Part shown: in pieces, positions 17,511 through 25,512 of the stretch
Position numbering within the stretch: position 1 is the stretch's first letter
Layout of the letters: each line of letters opens with the position of its first letter
Assembly: GCF_016522075.1 (NCBI RefSeq)
Contig: NZ_JAEHFW010000003.1
Coordinates: 248,001 to 312,000 of the forward strand
Length of the DNA: 64,000 nucleotides
Direction of reading: 5' to 3'
From: Mucilaginibacter segetis
GTDB taxonomy: Bacteria > Bacteroidota > Bacteroidia > Sphingobacteriales > Sphingobacteriaceae
Position numbers and translations under genes: made by a program
The notes under the pieces: generated by a model
Database searches by the model: none
What the model was told of the DNA's origin: nothing
Seen by the model: only the letters and a program-made list of their open reading frames with translations

Positions 17511-17630
17511 GTGTTATCCTGAGTTTATCAAAGAATGTGCGTTAAGGCATGCCCCGTTATGTTTCGACAAGCCATCATGACGCGCCCTTGTTATTGCTTG
17601 GGTCATCCTGAGCTTGTCGAAGGATAGGTG
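17511..17630. repeat. Cluster of TCATCCTGAGCTTGTCGAA-type repeats
   Basis: Two direct units (TTATCCTGAGTTTATCAAAG and TCATCCTGAGCTTGTCGAAGG), plus an inverted partner GTTTCGACAAGC. Together they can form a hairpin in the 17498-17742 gap. Confidence 0.55.
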
Positions 17631-17742
17631 AAATGGCCTACGCCAGTATATGTATGGTTCGATAAATCTGTGATAGCATATTGTGCTAAATTTTAAATAA
17701 GTTTAGGCGCAACCGAATGTCTATTATACTTATGATTGAAGA

Positions 17743-18507
17743 ATGCCAGATATAATAATAGAAAAATATCACGTAAATCAGTTTCTGAAAATTCTATTAG
17801 GAGAGGATAAACAATGTATATCTCAGAAACCTCCTGAACCCGATTTTTATACAAAAATAGACGGCAAGTTAATTGGTATTGAACATACCCGATTAATACG
17901 TGAAAAGGATGTAAATAAAATTAATATCATGGCACATAGTAAATTTGCAGATGAGATTATGGTTATGGCTGAGGAATTGTTTAACAAAAAAAGCTCAATG
18001 CCCTTATCTGTACATGTAGATTTTAAATGTGATTATGGTTTGGTTGCTAAAAATCCAGTTCAACTAAAAAAAGAAGATAAACAGTATTTAAGTGAATTTA
18101 TAGCTGATTTTGTTTTTGGTGAAGTTCTTAATTTACAGATAGCTGATAAGTATCAGATATTTCAATATGATGCGTTTGATGTAGGAGGAGGTAAGAAAAT
18201 AGACTCAATTACCATCACTCATTCGCCAACGTCTTGTTGGTATGCGGGTCAGGGTGGTACCATACCGAGAATATATCAAAGCGTTGAATTTAAAGCAATT
18301 TTAGAAAAGAAAAATAAAAAGCCTAGTAATTATAAACAAGATTATGCGGAGATATGGCTATTGATTGTAGAGAATTCAATGAATATCACATCTTACTTTA
18401 ATTTTGAAGATCAGCATCCCATTGAAATTGAAACACCTTTTAACCGCGTGTTTATTTTAAGGAGTTCTAATAATGAAATTGTAGAGCTTAAAATTAAAAG
18501 TATATAA
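17743..18507 (+). CDS. Hypothetical protein with possible PD-(D/E)XK-like motif
   Basis: 254 residues, AT-rich compared with its neighbours. The segment EPDFYTKIDGKLIGIEHTRL resembles the PD...(D/E)-x-K/T core of restriction-endonuclease-fold proteins (Asp then IGIE-H-T), but the catalytic lysine is replaced by histidine/threonine. A later aromatic CWYAGQGG and the C-terminal strands show no known family. The low GC suggests horizontal acquisition (inference). An ATPase lies upstream, on the same strand. Confidence 0.6.
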   Translation: MPDIIIEKYHVNQFLKILLGEDKQCISQKPPEPDFYTKIDGKLIGIEHTRLIREKDVNKINIMAHSKFADEIMVMAEELFNKKSSMPLSVHVDFKCDYGLVAKNPVQLKKEDKQYLSEFIADFVFGEVLNLQIADKYQIFQYDAFDVGGGKKIDSITITHSPTSCWYAGQGGTIPRIYQSVEFKAILEKKNKKPSNYKQDYAEIWLLIVENSMNITSYFNFEDQHPIEIETPFNRVFILRSSNNEIVELKIKSI

Positions 18508-18589
18508 ATAGAAATATTAGCCAATTCCTCCCAAATAAATAAGCGACCCCTAATTCCTAAGAGCCGCCACCCAAACTGTTGCTGTCAGT

Positions 18590-19591
<1,002 letters not shown>

Positions 19592-19595
19592 TTAT

Positions 19596-19603
19596 CAAAT
19601 ATA
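19596..19603 (-). promoter_or_regulatory. Putative -7 box (TATATTTG) for the aldo/keto reductase
   Basis: A perfect TAnnTTTG match on the minus strand, 23 bases before the ATG at 19573. Confidence 0.5.
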
Positions 19604-19781
19604 ACACTACAAAGGTGGGGCTTGTTTTTTATCCTGATGTTACACCAATTACGGTAATGTATACCGTTATTACTGATGATGCCGTATGCGGGACATCTTG
19701 GCGCTGAAGCATCTTCCCGTCGTATCAGCGTAAAATAATTTTCTGCGGGTTATCAGCCGGTAATTATCAACCTAAAATGGT

Positions 19782-19789
19782 TAAATTTG
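19782..19789 (+). promoter_or_regulatory. Putative -7 box (TAAATTTG) abutting the start codon
   Basis: A perfect TAnnTTTG only four bases before the ATG at 19794. Transcription would begin at or just inside the start codon, predicting a leaderless mRNA. Confidence 0.45.
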
Positions 19790-19793
19790 CGGT

Positions 19794-20279
19794 ATGGAAT
19801 TTTCGTCACACTCAAGAGTTTGGATATATCAGGCTGATCATGAATTATCGGATGCCGAAGCGATGCAGATACAGGTTTTGCTGGATAACTTCACCACCGG
19901 GTGGACGGCCCATAATAACCAGTTAAAGGCCGCGGCTCAAATAAGATATAACCGTTTTTTGATATTGATAGTTGACGAGAGCCAGGCAGGTGCCAGCGGT
20001 TGCTCTATTGATAAGTCGGTTAATTTTATGAAACAACTGGAGCAGCAATTCGGCATAAACTTGTTCGACAGGTTTAACCTGGCTTACCGCGAAGGGGAGG
20101 AGATACTATCGGCAAACCGCGACGAGTTTGAAGAGCTGCTGAAACAGGGCCAAATTACCGCCGACACTATTGTGTTTAATAATTTGGTAAAGGATGTAAC
20201 TGAACTGCAAACCCGCTGGGAAATTCCGTTTAAAGATAGCTGGCACATGCAACTATTTGGCGATTTGGTTGTTAGCTAA
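19794..20279 (+). CDS. Conserved Bacteroidota hypothetical protein
   Basis: A 161-residue soluble protein beginning MEFSSHSRVWIYQADHELS. It contains a central RYNRFLILIVDESQAGASGCSID segment with a conserved acidic/cysteine stretch. Similar proteins are sometimes annotated as an ABC transporter ATPase, but no Walker motif is present here, so that name is not used. It is the first of three short genes on the plus strand (2- and 22-base gaps). Confidence 0.75.
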   Translation: MEFSSHSRVWIYQADHELSDAEAMQIQVLLDNFTTGWTAHNNQLKAAAQIRYNRFLILIVDESQAGASGCSIDKSVNFMKQLEQQFGINLFDRFNLAYREGEEILSANRDEFEELLKQGQITADTIVFNNLVKDVTELQTRWEIPFKDSWHMQLFGDLVVS

Positions 20280-20281
20280 TT

Positions 20282-20569
20282 ATGTTCATAATTAACCTGC
20301 ATTATATCGTTCCGCTGGATGAGCTGGACACGCACATGGCCGAGCATGTAAAGTATTTGAAAAAATATTACAAGGCCGGTGTGTTTTTAATGAGCGGCCG
20401 CAAAGTACCACGCACGGGCGGAATAATTATAGGCAGGGCCGAATCCAAAGAAATAATGGAGAAGATCATATCCGAAGATCCTTTCTATCAGCACAAACTT
20501 GCTGAATTCACCATCACGGAGTTTTTAACCTCGCAATATCACCCTGATCTGAAGGCTTTGCTGAATTGA
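20282..20569 (+). CDS. YciI family protein
   Basis: A 95-residue ferredoxin-like alpha+beta protein. It has the YciI-type pattern: HMAEHVKYLKKYYKAG near 18-33, GGIIIGRAES and an SEDPFYQHKLAEF motif. The family is related to muconolactone isomerase and dehalogenase folds. The reaction is unknown. It begins two bases after the preceding stop, so it is co-transcribed. Confidence 0.85.
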   Translation: MFIINLHYIVPLDELDTHMAEHVKYLKKYYKAGVFLMSGRKVPRTGGIIIGRAESKEIMEKIISEDPFYQHKLAEFTITEFLTSQYHPDLKALLN

Positions 20570-20591
20570 TTTTTGTATTTAAATTAGTGCT

Positions 20592-21200
20592 ATGGAACAG
20601 TACGATAGCCGGGTTGATGCCTATATCGAAAAGTCAGCCGATTTTGCCAAACCTATATTAACCCATTTGCGTGAGTTGGTACACCTTGCCTCGCCGGAGA
20701 TTACCGAGACCATGAAATGGAGCGCGCCTTTTTTTGAATACAAGGGTGTACTTTGCTTTATGATGGCCTTTAAACAGCACGCAGGCTTTGGCTTTTGGAA
20801 AGCCGATACCCTGCCCGATCCGCATGGTTTGATACAAGCCGACGGTAATGCGGGTAATATTGGTAAATTGACTACGTTGGATGATTTACCCCAGGATGAT
20901 ATCCTTATCTGGTACATCAGGCAGGCTATGGAGTTAAAGAACATGCCGGTAGCAACTAAACCCGCGCCCAAAAAGGCTGCCGCAAAAACGACGGAATTGG
21001 TGATCCCCGATTATTTGACCACTCTGCTGGCAGATAATCCGGCAGCCAAAGAACATTTTGAGAAATTCAGTCCCTCGCAAAAAAAGGAATATGTAAGCTG
21101 GTTTGAAGAAGCCAAAACCGAAGCCACCCGCGATAAACGTTTAGCAGAAGGCATTAGCTGGATGAGTGAGGGCAAAACCCGCCACTGGAAGTATAAGTAA
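20592..21200 (+). CDS. DUF1801/YdeI-like protein with C-terminal YdeI domain
   Basis: 202 residues. The N-terminal DUF1801 domain (about 18-120) has SPEITETMKWSAPFFEYKG. An Ala/Lys linker (KPAPKKAAAKT) leads to a YdeI/OmpD-associated C-terminal domain with FSPSQKKEYVSWFEEAKTEA and GKTRHWKYK. In B. subtilis, YdeI-type proteins affect antimicrobial-peptide resistance, but the present function is unknown. It is third in a small plus-strand operon. Confidence 0.85.
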   Translation: MEQYDSRVDAYIEKSADFAKPILTHLRELVHLASPEITETMKWSAPFFEYKGVLCFMMAFKQHAGFGFWKADTLPDPHGLIQADGNAGNIGKLTTLDDLPQDDILIWYIRQAMELKNMPVATKPAPKKAAAKTTELVIPDYLTTLLADNPAAKEHFEKFSPSQKKEYVSWFEEAKTEATRDKRLAEGISWMSEGKTRHWKYK

Positions 21201-21212
21201 ACCATGACCGGC

Positions 21213-21665
21213 TCATATAAGGCCGAACTGTTTTAAATGGTGGGTAAAGTGTTTGTTATGCCATACCAGCCACTCATCATGCGTAAGTGCGCCAAAACCT
21301 CCATGTATAGCGGTAGCGTCCGGCGTTTTAAAATAAGTGTTAAACGCATCTAGTTCCTGCATAAGCTGATTTATGGCATCGCAGATATCCGCGTATTCAT
21401 ATTGCGGGGGCAGCGTACCCAACACCACGTTGCGAGGTATTTGCGCATCGGTATATATCCACAACTGTTTACTTTTTGCAGCTTCGGCTAAAGGCACGTC
21501 AAGTGTTGATTTTAACTTACCATTGGTAAAACGTACCTGCCTTATCATGTGTTCTACCATTTGCTGTGGTGTCATTTTACCCCAAAGCGGTAGGGTATCG
21601 GGTTTTAAGCGGGATAGTAAATTTAATAAGGCGGCTCTGTCGGTAATATCAATAAACTGATTCAT
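21213..21665 (-). CDS. DUF1569 (DinB-like) protein
   Basis: A 150-residue helical bundle. It has GKMTPQQMVEHM near 30-41 and a C-terminal HGGFGALTHDEWLVWHNKHFTHHL histidine cluster that fits a metal site of the DinB/DUF1569 type. It is cytosolic, substrate unknown. It converges on the preceding operon, with 12 bases between the stops. Confidence 0.85.
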   Translation of the reverse strand: MNQFIDITDRAALLNLLSRLKPDTLPLWGKMTPQQMVEHMIRQVRFTNGKLKSTLDVPLAEAAKSKQLWIYTDAQIPRNVVLGTLPPQYEYADICDAINQLMQELDAFNTYFKTPDATAIHGGFGALTHDEWLVWHNKHFTHHLKQFGLI

Positions 21666-21703
21666 TGTACTGATGGCAAATTAAATATATGCAAACCCTG
21701 CAG

Positions 21704-22111
21704 CTATTTTACCAGCAAAATCCATTGTTTAATTACGTTACTTAAGTGGTGTGCATTAGCCTTTATATGGTTAATATCTTTAAAACTTACCACACGCCTT
21801 CCGTCGGGATAATTGCCTTCTAAAAACCCGGTTGTATCATTCACTTTTACTCCGGTAGGAAAAACCAACATCAGTCGGTTTTTATGCAGGTTCATTACCA
21901 CAATATCACGCTTGTATTGTTTAGCATCAAACTCTTCCATTTCACCCGTATAGTAAAACGCAGGGTTGTTCCATTTAATGTGTTCGCCAATTTTATCATC
22001 ACTGTTCAGGATGATCTGTCTTAACAATTGTACAGCGTCCTGTATAGTGGCATCCAGTTTTTCAATATGTTGGCCAACTTGTCCCTGATTTGTGAGTTTG
22101 GTTTTAGGCAT
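21704..22111 (-). CDS. DUF1801 domain protein
   Basis: A 135-residue protein with the DUF1801 signature IGEHIKWNNPAFYYTGEM and the strand DIVVMNLHKNRLMLVFPTG. It is cytosolic, with unknown function. It shares the family of the 20592 gene, so this locus has two DUF1801 proteins within 1.5 kb. It is read in the same direction as the DUF1569 gene, 38 bases away, and may be its operon partner. Confidence 0.83.
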   Translation of the reverse strand: MPKTKLTNQGQVGQHIEKLDATIQDAVQLLRQIILNSDDKIGEHIKWNNPAFYYTGEMEEFDAKQYKRDIVVMNLHKNRLMLVFPTGVKVNDTTGFLEGNYPDGRRVVSFKDINHIKANAHHLSNVIKQWILLVK

Positions 22112-22207
22112 AAACGAGATGGTTTGCTGATGCTAAAGTAACAAATCTGCCTACATAATTAGCGTAGTAAAATACCTGACGCCGGGGAAAGGGTATAAAA
22201 AAAAATA

Positions 22208-22936
22208 TTAAAATTCCAGCGGCCCCAGGCGACGCATATTTTTAAGGATGAGGGATTGCCTTCGCCTTAAATAACGTGTTGGCTTGGTTGCCGACCATTT
22301 GCGCGGATTGGGGAATATTACCGCTATGGCCGCCGCCTGCCTGCTGGTAAGTTGCGATGCCGGTTTATGAAAGTAAGCTTGTGATGCCGCTTCAATGCCG
22401 TATATGCCGTCGCCCATTTCAATTTCGTTAAGGTAAACCTCCATAATGCGCTTTTTGCTCCAAAAAACCTCTATCAGCATGGTAAAGTAGGCTTCAAACC
22501 CCTTACGGATAATGTTGCGCCCCGGCCACAGAAAAACGTTTTTGGCAGTTTGCTGGCTTATAGTACTGCCGCCTATCAGTTTTTTACTTTTCTGGTTTTT
22601 TTTGATGGCCTTTTCAATGGCGTTAAAATCAAAGCCATGGTTCTCTAAAAAGGTTTGGTCTTCGGCAGCTACGGCGGCGCGTTTCATGGGGTCGGCAATA
22701 TCATCAAAATCCACCCAGGTCTTATCAATTTTCCATGTCTTGCCGTCGGCCTTTCGTTCAAAACCACGTTGTATCATTAACCACGTAAACGGTGGATTAA
22801 CAAAGCGGTACAAAATAACCCCAAACAGGCTGGCGGCTACAAAAGCAATTGCTGCCAGTTTAAGTACGCGTAGTATAAGTTTAACTATGCTGTTTCTGAA
22901 AATGCCTTTCTTTTTCGGGGTCGATCTCTTTGCCAT
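22208..22936 (-). CDS. mtgA: Monofunctional peptidoglycan transglycosylase
   Basis: 242 residues. A single N-terminal membrane anchor (about 28-46) is followed by a GT51 domain. Its motifs are AAEDQTFLENHGFD (catalytic Glu92), GGSTISQQTAKNVFLW and KKRIMEVYLNEIEMGDGIYG. It polymerises lipid II into glycan strands on the periplasmic face and lacks the transpeptidase domain of class A PBPs. The gene follows the rpsF-rpsR-rplI operon in the same direction but is separated by a terminator, so it is probably transcribed by read-through or its own promoter. Confidence 0.93.
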   Translation of the reverse strand: MAKRSTPKKKGIFRNSIVKLILRVLKLAAIAFVAASLFGVILYRFVNPPFTWLMIQRGFERKADGKTWKIDKTWVDFDDIADPMKRAAVAAEDQTFLENHGFDFNAIEKAIKKNQKSKKLIGGSTISQQTAKNVFLWPGRNIIRKGFEAYFTMLIEVFWSKKRIMEVYLNEIEMGDGIYGIEAASQAYFHKPASQLTSRQAAAIAVIFPNPRKWSATKPTRYLRRRQSLILKNMRRLGPLEF

Positions 22937-22949
22937 TTATATTAACCAA

Positions 22950-22980
22950 AAAAGGTGCTTAGCTAAGCTAAACACCTTTT
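22950..22980 (-). terminator. Terminator after the ribosomal protein operon
   Basis: Nearly perfect inverted repeat of AAAAGGTG..TTAGCT and AGCTAA..CACCTTTT with a T-run on the minus strand, 38 bases past the rplI stop. Confidence 0.75.
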
Positions 22981-23017
22981 AAATTTTATTATCCCGATAA
23001 AAATACGGAATTATAAA

Positions 23018-23461
23018 TTACTCAGCTACTACTTCAAAAGGTACCTGAACTTTAACTTCTTTGTGCAGGTTTACGTTAGCAACGTATTCGCCAACAAATT
23101 TTGGCTCCTGGTCAAAAGTGATACGACGACGGTCAACTTCAAAACCTTCTTTTTTAAGGGCATCAGCAACCTGGATGGTATTGATAGCACCGAAGATCTT
23201 GCCGCTTTCGCCAGCTTTAGCACCAATGGTAAGTTTTACACCTTCCAAACGTGCAGCAATATCGTCAGCATCTTTGCGTATCTTATCTTGTTTAAATTGA
23301 GCCTGTTTCAGGTTCTCTGCTAATACTTTACGTGCAGATTCTGTGGCTAATATGGCATAACCCTTAGGAATAAGGAAATTACGGCCATAACCTGGTTTAA
23401 CGTTTACTACGTCGTCTTTATCTCCCAGGTTTTTTACATCTTGTTTTAAAATAACTTCCAT
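23018..23461 (-). CDS. rplI: Ribosomal protein bL9
   Basis: A 147-residue full-length bL9. The N-terminal domain begins MEVILKQDVKNLGDKDDVV with PGYGRNFLIPKGYA. A connecting helix (residues about 40-75) leads to the C-terminal rRNA-binding domain KLTIGAKAGESGKIFGAI. bL9 binds 23S rRNA at the base of the L1 stalk and helps frame maintenance. It is the last gene of the rpsF-rpsR-rplI operon, 16 bases from rpsR. Confidence 0.97.
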   Translation of the reverse strand: MEVILKQDVKNLGDKDDVVNVKPGYGRNFLIPKGYAILATESARKVLAENLKQAQFKQDKIRKDADDIAARLEGVKLTIGAKAGESGKIFGAINTIQVADALKKEGFEVDRRRITFDQEPKFVGEYVANVNLHKEVKVQVPFEVVAE

Positions 23462-23477
23462 TTTGTAAACCTCCTGA

Positions 23478-23738
23478 TTATTTTAATGAGTCCGTAACGT
23501 AAGGCAATAAACCAATGTGGCGCGCACGCTTAACAGCCTGAGCAACTTTACGCTGAAATTTTAATGAAGTACCGGTTAAACGACGTGGTAATACTTTACC
23601 CTGATCGTTCACAAACTTTAATAAAAAGTTCGCGTCTTTATAATCAATGTACTTGATGCCGTTCTTTTTGAAACGGCAATATTTTTTACGGTTATCCTCC
23701 ACCTTAGGAGCGGTAACGTATCTGATCTGATCTGCCAT
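23478..23738 (-). CDS. rpsR: Ribosomal protein bS18
   Basis: An 86-residue bS18, with the conserved core KKYCRFKKNGIKYIDYKD and PRRLTGTSLKFQRKVAQAVK. It binds bS6 and the 16S central domain. Its ATG overlaps the rpsF stop by one base (TAATG), giving translational coupling. The cysteine-rich zinc version is absent (only one Cys). Confidence 0.97.
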   Translation of the reverse strand: MADQIRYVTAPKVEDNRKKYCRFKKNGIKYIDYKDANFLLKFVNDQGKVLPRRLTGTSLKFQRKVAQAVKRARHIGLLPYVTDSLK

Positions 23739-24103
23739 TATTTAGAATCCTCCACTTTTGCTGGTTTCTTTTGGTTGAAAGCACCACTGCGTTTTTTCTC
23801 ATTGTAAGCAATGGCGTGTTTGTCCAAAGCAATGGTTAGGAAACGCAAAACACGCTCATCGCGCCTTAACTCAACCTCCAATTTGTTAATTACATCACCC
23901 GGAGCCTTAAATTCAGTTAAGTGATAGTACCCTGTTGTTTTCTTTTGAATAGGATACGCTAATTTTCTCAAACCCCAATTATCCTCCTGGACAATTTCGG
24001 CTCCGTTATCAGTTAATATTTTGCTGAATTTGGCATTAGCCTCTTTAGCAACCTCATCTGATAACAACGGGGTTAGAACGATCACGATTTCGTACTGTTG
24101 CAT
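23738..24103 (-). CDS. rpsF: Ribosomal protein bS6
   Basis: A 121-residue bS6 starting [16 protein letters not shown], with a core ending near [13 protein letters not shown] and a lysine-rich C-terminal tail. It partners bS18 in the small subunit. It is the first gene of the operon. The preceding 24104-24160 leader carries a TACATTTG box and a short GC-rich hairpin, CCCGTAATAGCGGG, that could be the autogenous bS6:bS18 binding site (speculative). Confidence 0.96.
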   Translation of the reverse strand: MQQYEIVIVLTPLLSDEVAKEANAKFSKILTDNGAEIVQEDNWGLRKLAYPIQKKTTGYYHLTEFKAPGDVINKLEVELRRDERVLRFLTIALDKHAIAYNEKKRSGAFNQKKPAKVEDSK

Positions 24104-24130
24104 TATTATACTTTGATTTTTAATTAATTA

Positions 24131-24144
24131 CCCGCTATTACGGG
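24131..24144 (-). promoter_or_regulatory. Leader hairpin of the rpsF operon, candidate bS6:bS18 site
   Basis: The mRNA reads CCCG-TAATAG-CGGG shortly after the predicted transcription start. The only GC-rich element in an otherwise AT-rich leader. It is known that bS6:bS18 autoregulation uses a CCG-containing hairpin in many bacteria, but the match here is not tested. Confidence 0.3.
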
Positions 24145-24148
24145 GCTG

Positions 24149-24156
24149 CAAATGTA
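24149..24156 (-). promoter_or_regulatory. -7 promoter box of the rpsF operon
   Basis: TACATTTG on the minus strand, perfect consensus, 45 bases before the rpsF ATG. Confidence 0.65.
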
Positions 24157-24237
24157 GTGATAAAAAATTAATTTAAAAAACCATTTTATGTTGTATTTTA
24201 GAGCTTAAAACAACCTAAACCATATCAATCACTAAAA

Positions 24238-24846
24238 ATGAAGAAACTTCTACTACTGCTGGTATTGCCTTTTGTATTTATTTCCCACTTAAAAGCCCAG
24301 GATAAACCCGGCCCGGCCGAGCAAAAACTTTTAGATTCGCTGTGTAACAGCATGAACCGGCTTGATCTGTCGAAGATAACTACGCCCGAACAGGCCAATG
24401 ATGCTTTTATGTCCTGTTTCCTGAATTATGCTGATTTGCTTACTGATGTTGCTGAAGAGTTAGGATTGAATTTCACGGATGATGCGGCCGGGGAAAAAGT
24501 TGGTGAATTAATAGGTAAGGAACTGATGAAACAAAAGTGCGGCGCCTTTTTAAAATTAGCCGCCATACTGGCTAAAAAAGGTGATACGCCGGTTGCACTA
24601 ACCACTACAGGTACTTTTAAGCGAATAGACAATAAGGGCTTTAATTATATAGTATTAACAGATTCCAATGGTAATGAGAAGTCATTCTTATGGCTGCGGC
24701 AGTTCCCCGGTTCCGAAAAGTTTATAGCACCAACCGCACTTACAGGTAAAAAGTTAACTATTACCTGGCAGGAGATGGAAGTGTATCTTCCACAGGCAAA
24801 AGGTTACTATAAAGTAAAAGAAATTACAGCAGCTGATACACAGTAA
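24238..24846 (+). CDS. Hypothetical secreted protein
   Basis: A 202-residue protein with a signal peptide (MKKLLLLLVLPFVFISHLKAQ). The helical first half has two cysteines (SLCNS and FMSCFLNY, near 35 and 60) and KQKCGAF near 100. The C-terminal half is beta-rich (FNYIVLTDSNGNEKSFLWL). No family is recognised. It is likely periplasmic. It is divergent from the rpsF operon and 64 bases upstream of a small acidic gene. Confidence 0.7.
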   Translation: MKKLLLLLVLPFVFISHLKAQDKPGPAEQKLLDSLCNSMNRLDLSKITTPEQANDAFMSCFLNYADLLTDVAEELGLNFTDDAAGEKVGELIGKELMKQKCGAFLKLAAILAKKGDTPVALTTTGTFKRIDNKGFNYIVLTDSNGNEKSFLWLRQFPGSEKFIAPTALTGKKLTITWQEMEVYLPQAKGYYKVKEITAADTQ

Positions 24847-24910
24847 ATTGCTAAAATTTTAAAACATATTACAGGGCTAAACTGTCATATCTATATTAAA
24901 AATCTTAGCT

Positions 24911-25198
24911 ATGGAGTTTATAAATGATTATACACAAAACGAGCGCGGTGCAAGTTTTATGTTCGACAGATTATTTTTTCAGGCCCAGGGTAGGAATGAG
25001 GATGTAGCGGAACAGGAATGGGACGAAGATGAACAAGAAACAGCCGATAATGACTGGGATGTAGAAGACGAGGCGGACGAAGAGTTTGATGATGAAGCAG
25101 CTGACCGTAACGACCTGCATGAGATAAGAGTTGGTGATGATGTGCATGAACCCAACCCGGAGGAGGACGACCATCTGCCTGATGATGACCTGCAATAA
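24911..25198 (+). CDS. Small acidic hypothetical protein
   Basis: 95 residues with an extremely acidic composition (runs of D and E from residue 28 on) and no hydrophobic segment. The N-terminal FMFDRLFFQAQGRNE is the only non-acidic part. It is likely disordered, function unknown. It precedes an inverted-repeat element at 25289, then dnaX. A similar acidic protein lies downstream of dnaX (27466). Confidence 0.6.
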   Translation: MEFINDYTQNERGASFMFDRLFFQAQGRNEDVAEQEWDEDEQETADNDWDVEDEADEEFDDEAADRNDLHEIRVGDDVHEPNPEEDDHLPDDDLQ

Positions 25199-25288
25199 GG
25201 CTTAAATAAAAAAACTAATATCTTAAAGACGTTTTTTTGTTCCCAATAAATGGGAATTCAATGAATATTGCACTTTAGCCAATATTTG

Positions 25289-25438
25289 ACTCACCCTGTC
25301 GCGGCTATAACCCGACCACCCTCTCTCTAAATGCGGACAGAAGGTATTTAGATTTTTTTGTAAGTTTAAATTTTCAGGTTTTCCCGCCCTCTTTGCGTAA
25401 GCAGAGAGGTAGACCAGCGTAGAGCAGTCGGGGTGAGT
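25289..25438. repeat. Inverted-repeat intergenic element, copy 1
   Basis: A 150-base element whose ends are inverted: ACTCACCC...CGACCACCCTCTCTCT on the left and ...GCAGAGAGG...CAGTCGGGGTGAGT on the right. The related copy 2 is at 41554-41743. No ORF is inside. It fills most of the 25199-25512 gap. Confidence 0.6.
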
Positions 25439-25512
25439 TACACCATCACCTATTTATGCACAATCTTTTTTGATGCTTTCGGGTAAAGCATTTTCTTGTT
25501 AACTTCGTAGCT

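Noticed and set aside
16751-18507. A defence system made of the ATPase and the PD-(D/E)XK-like protein
   Set aside because: Key residues and tight linkage are missing, so it is reported as a low-level suggestion, not as a system.
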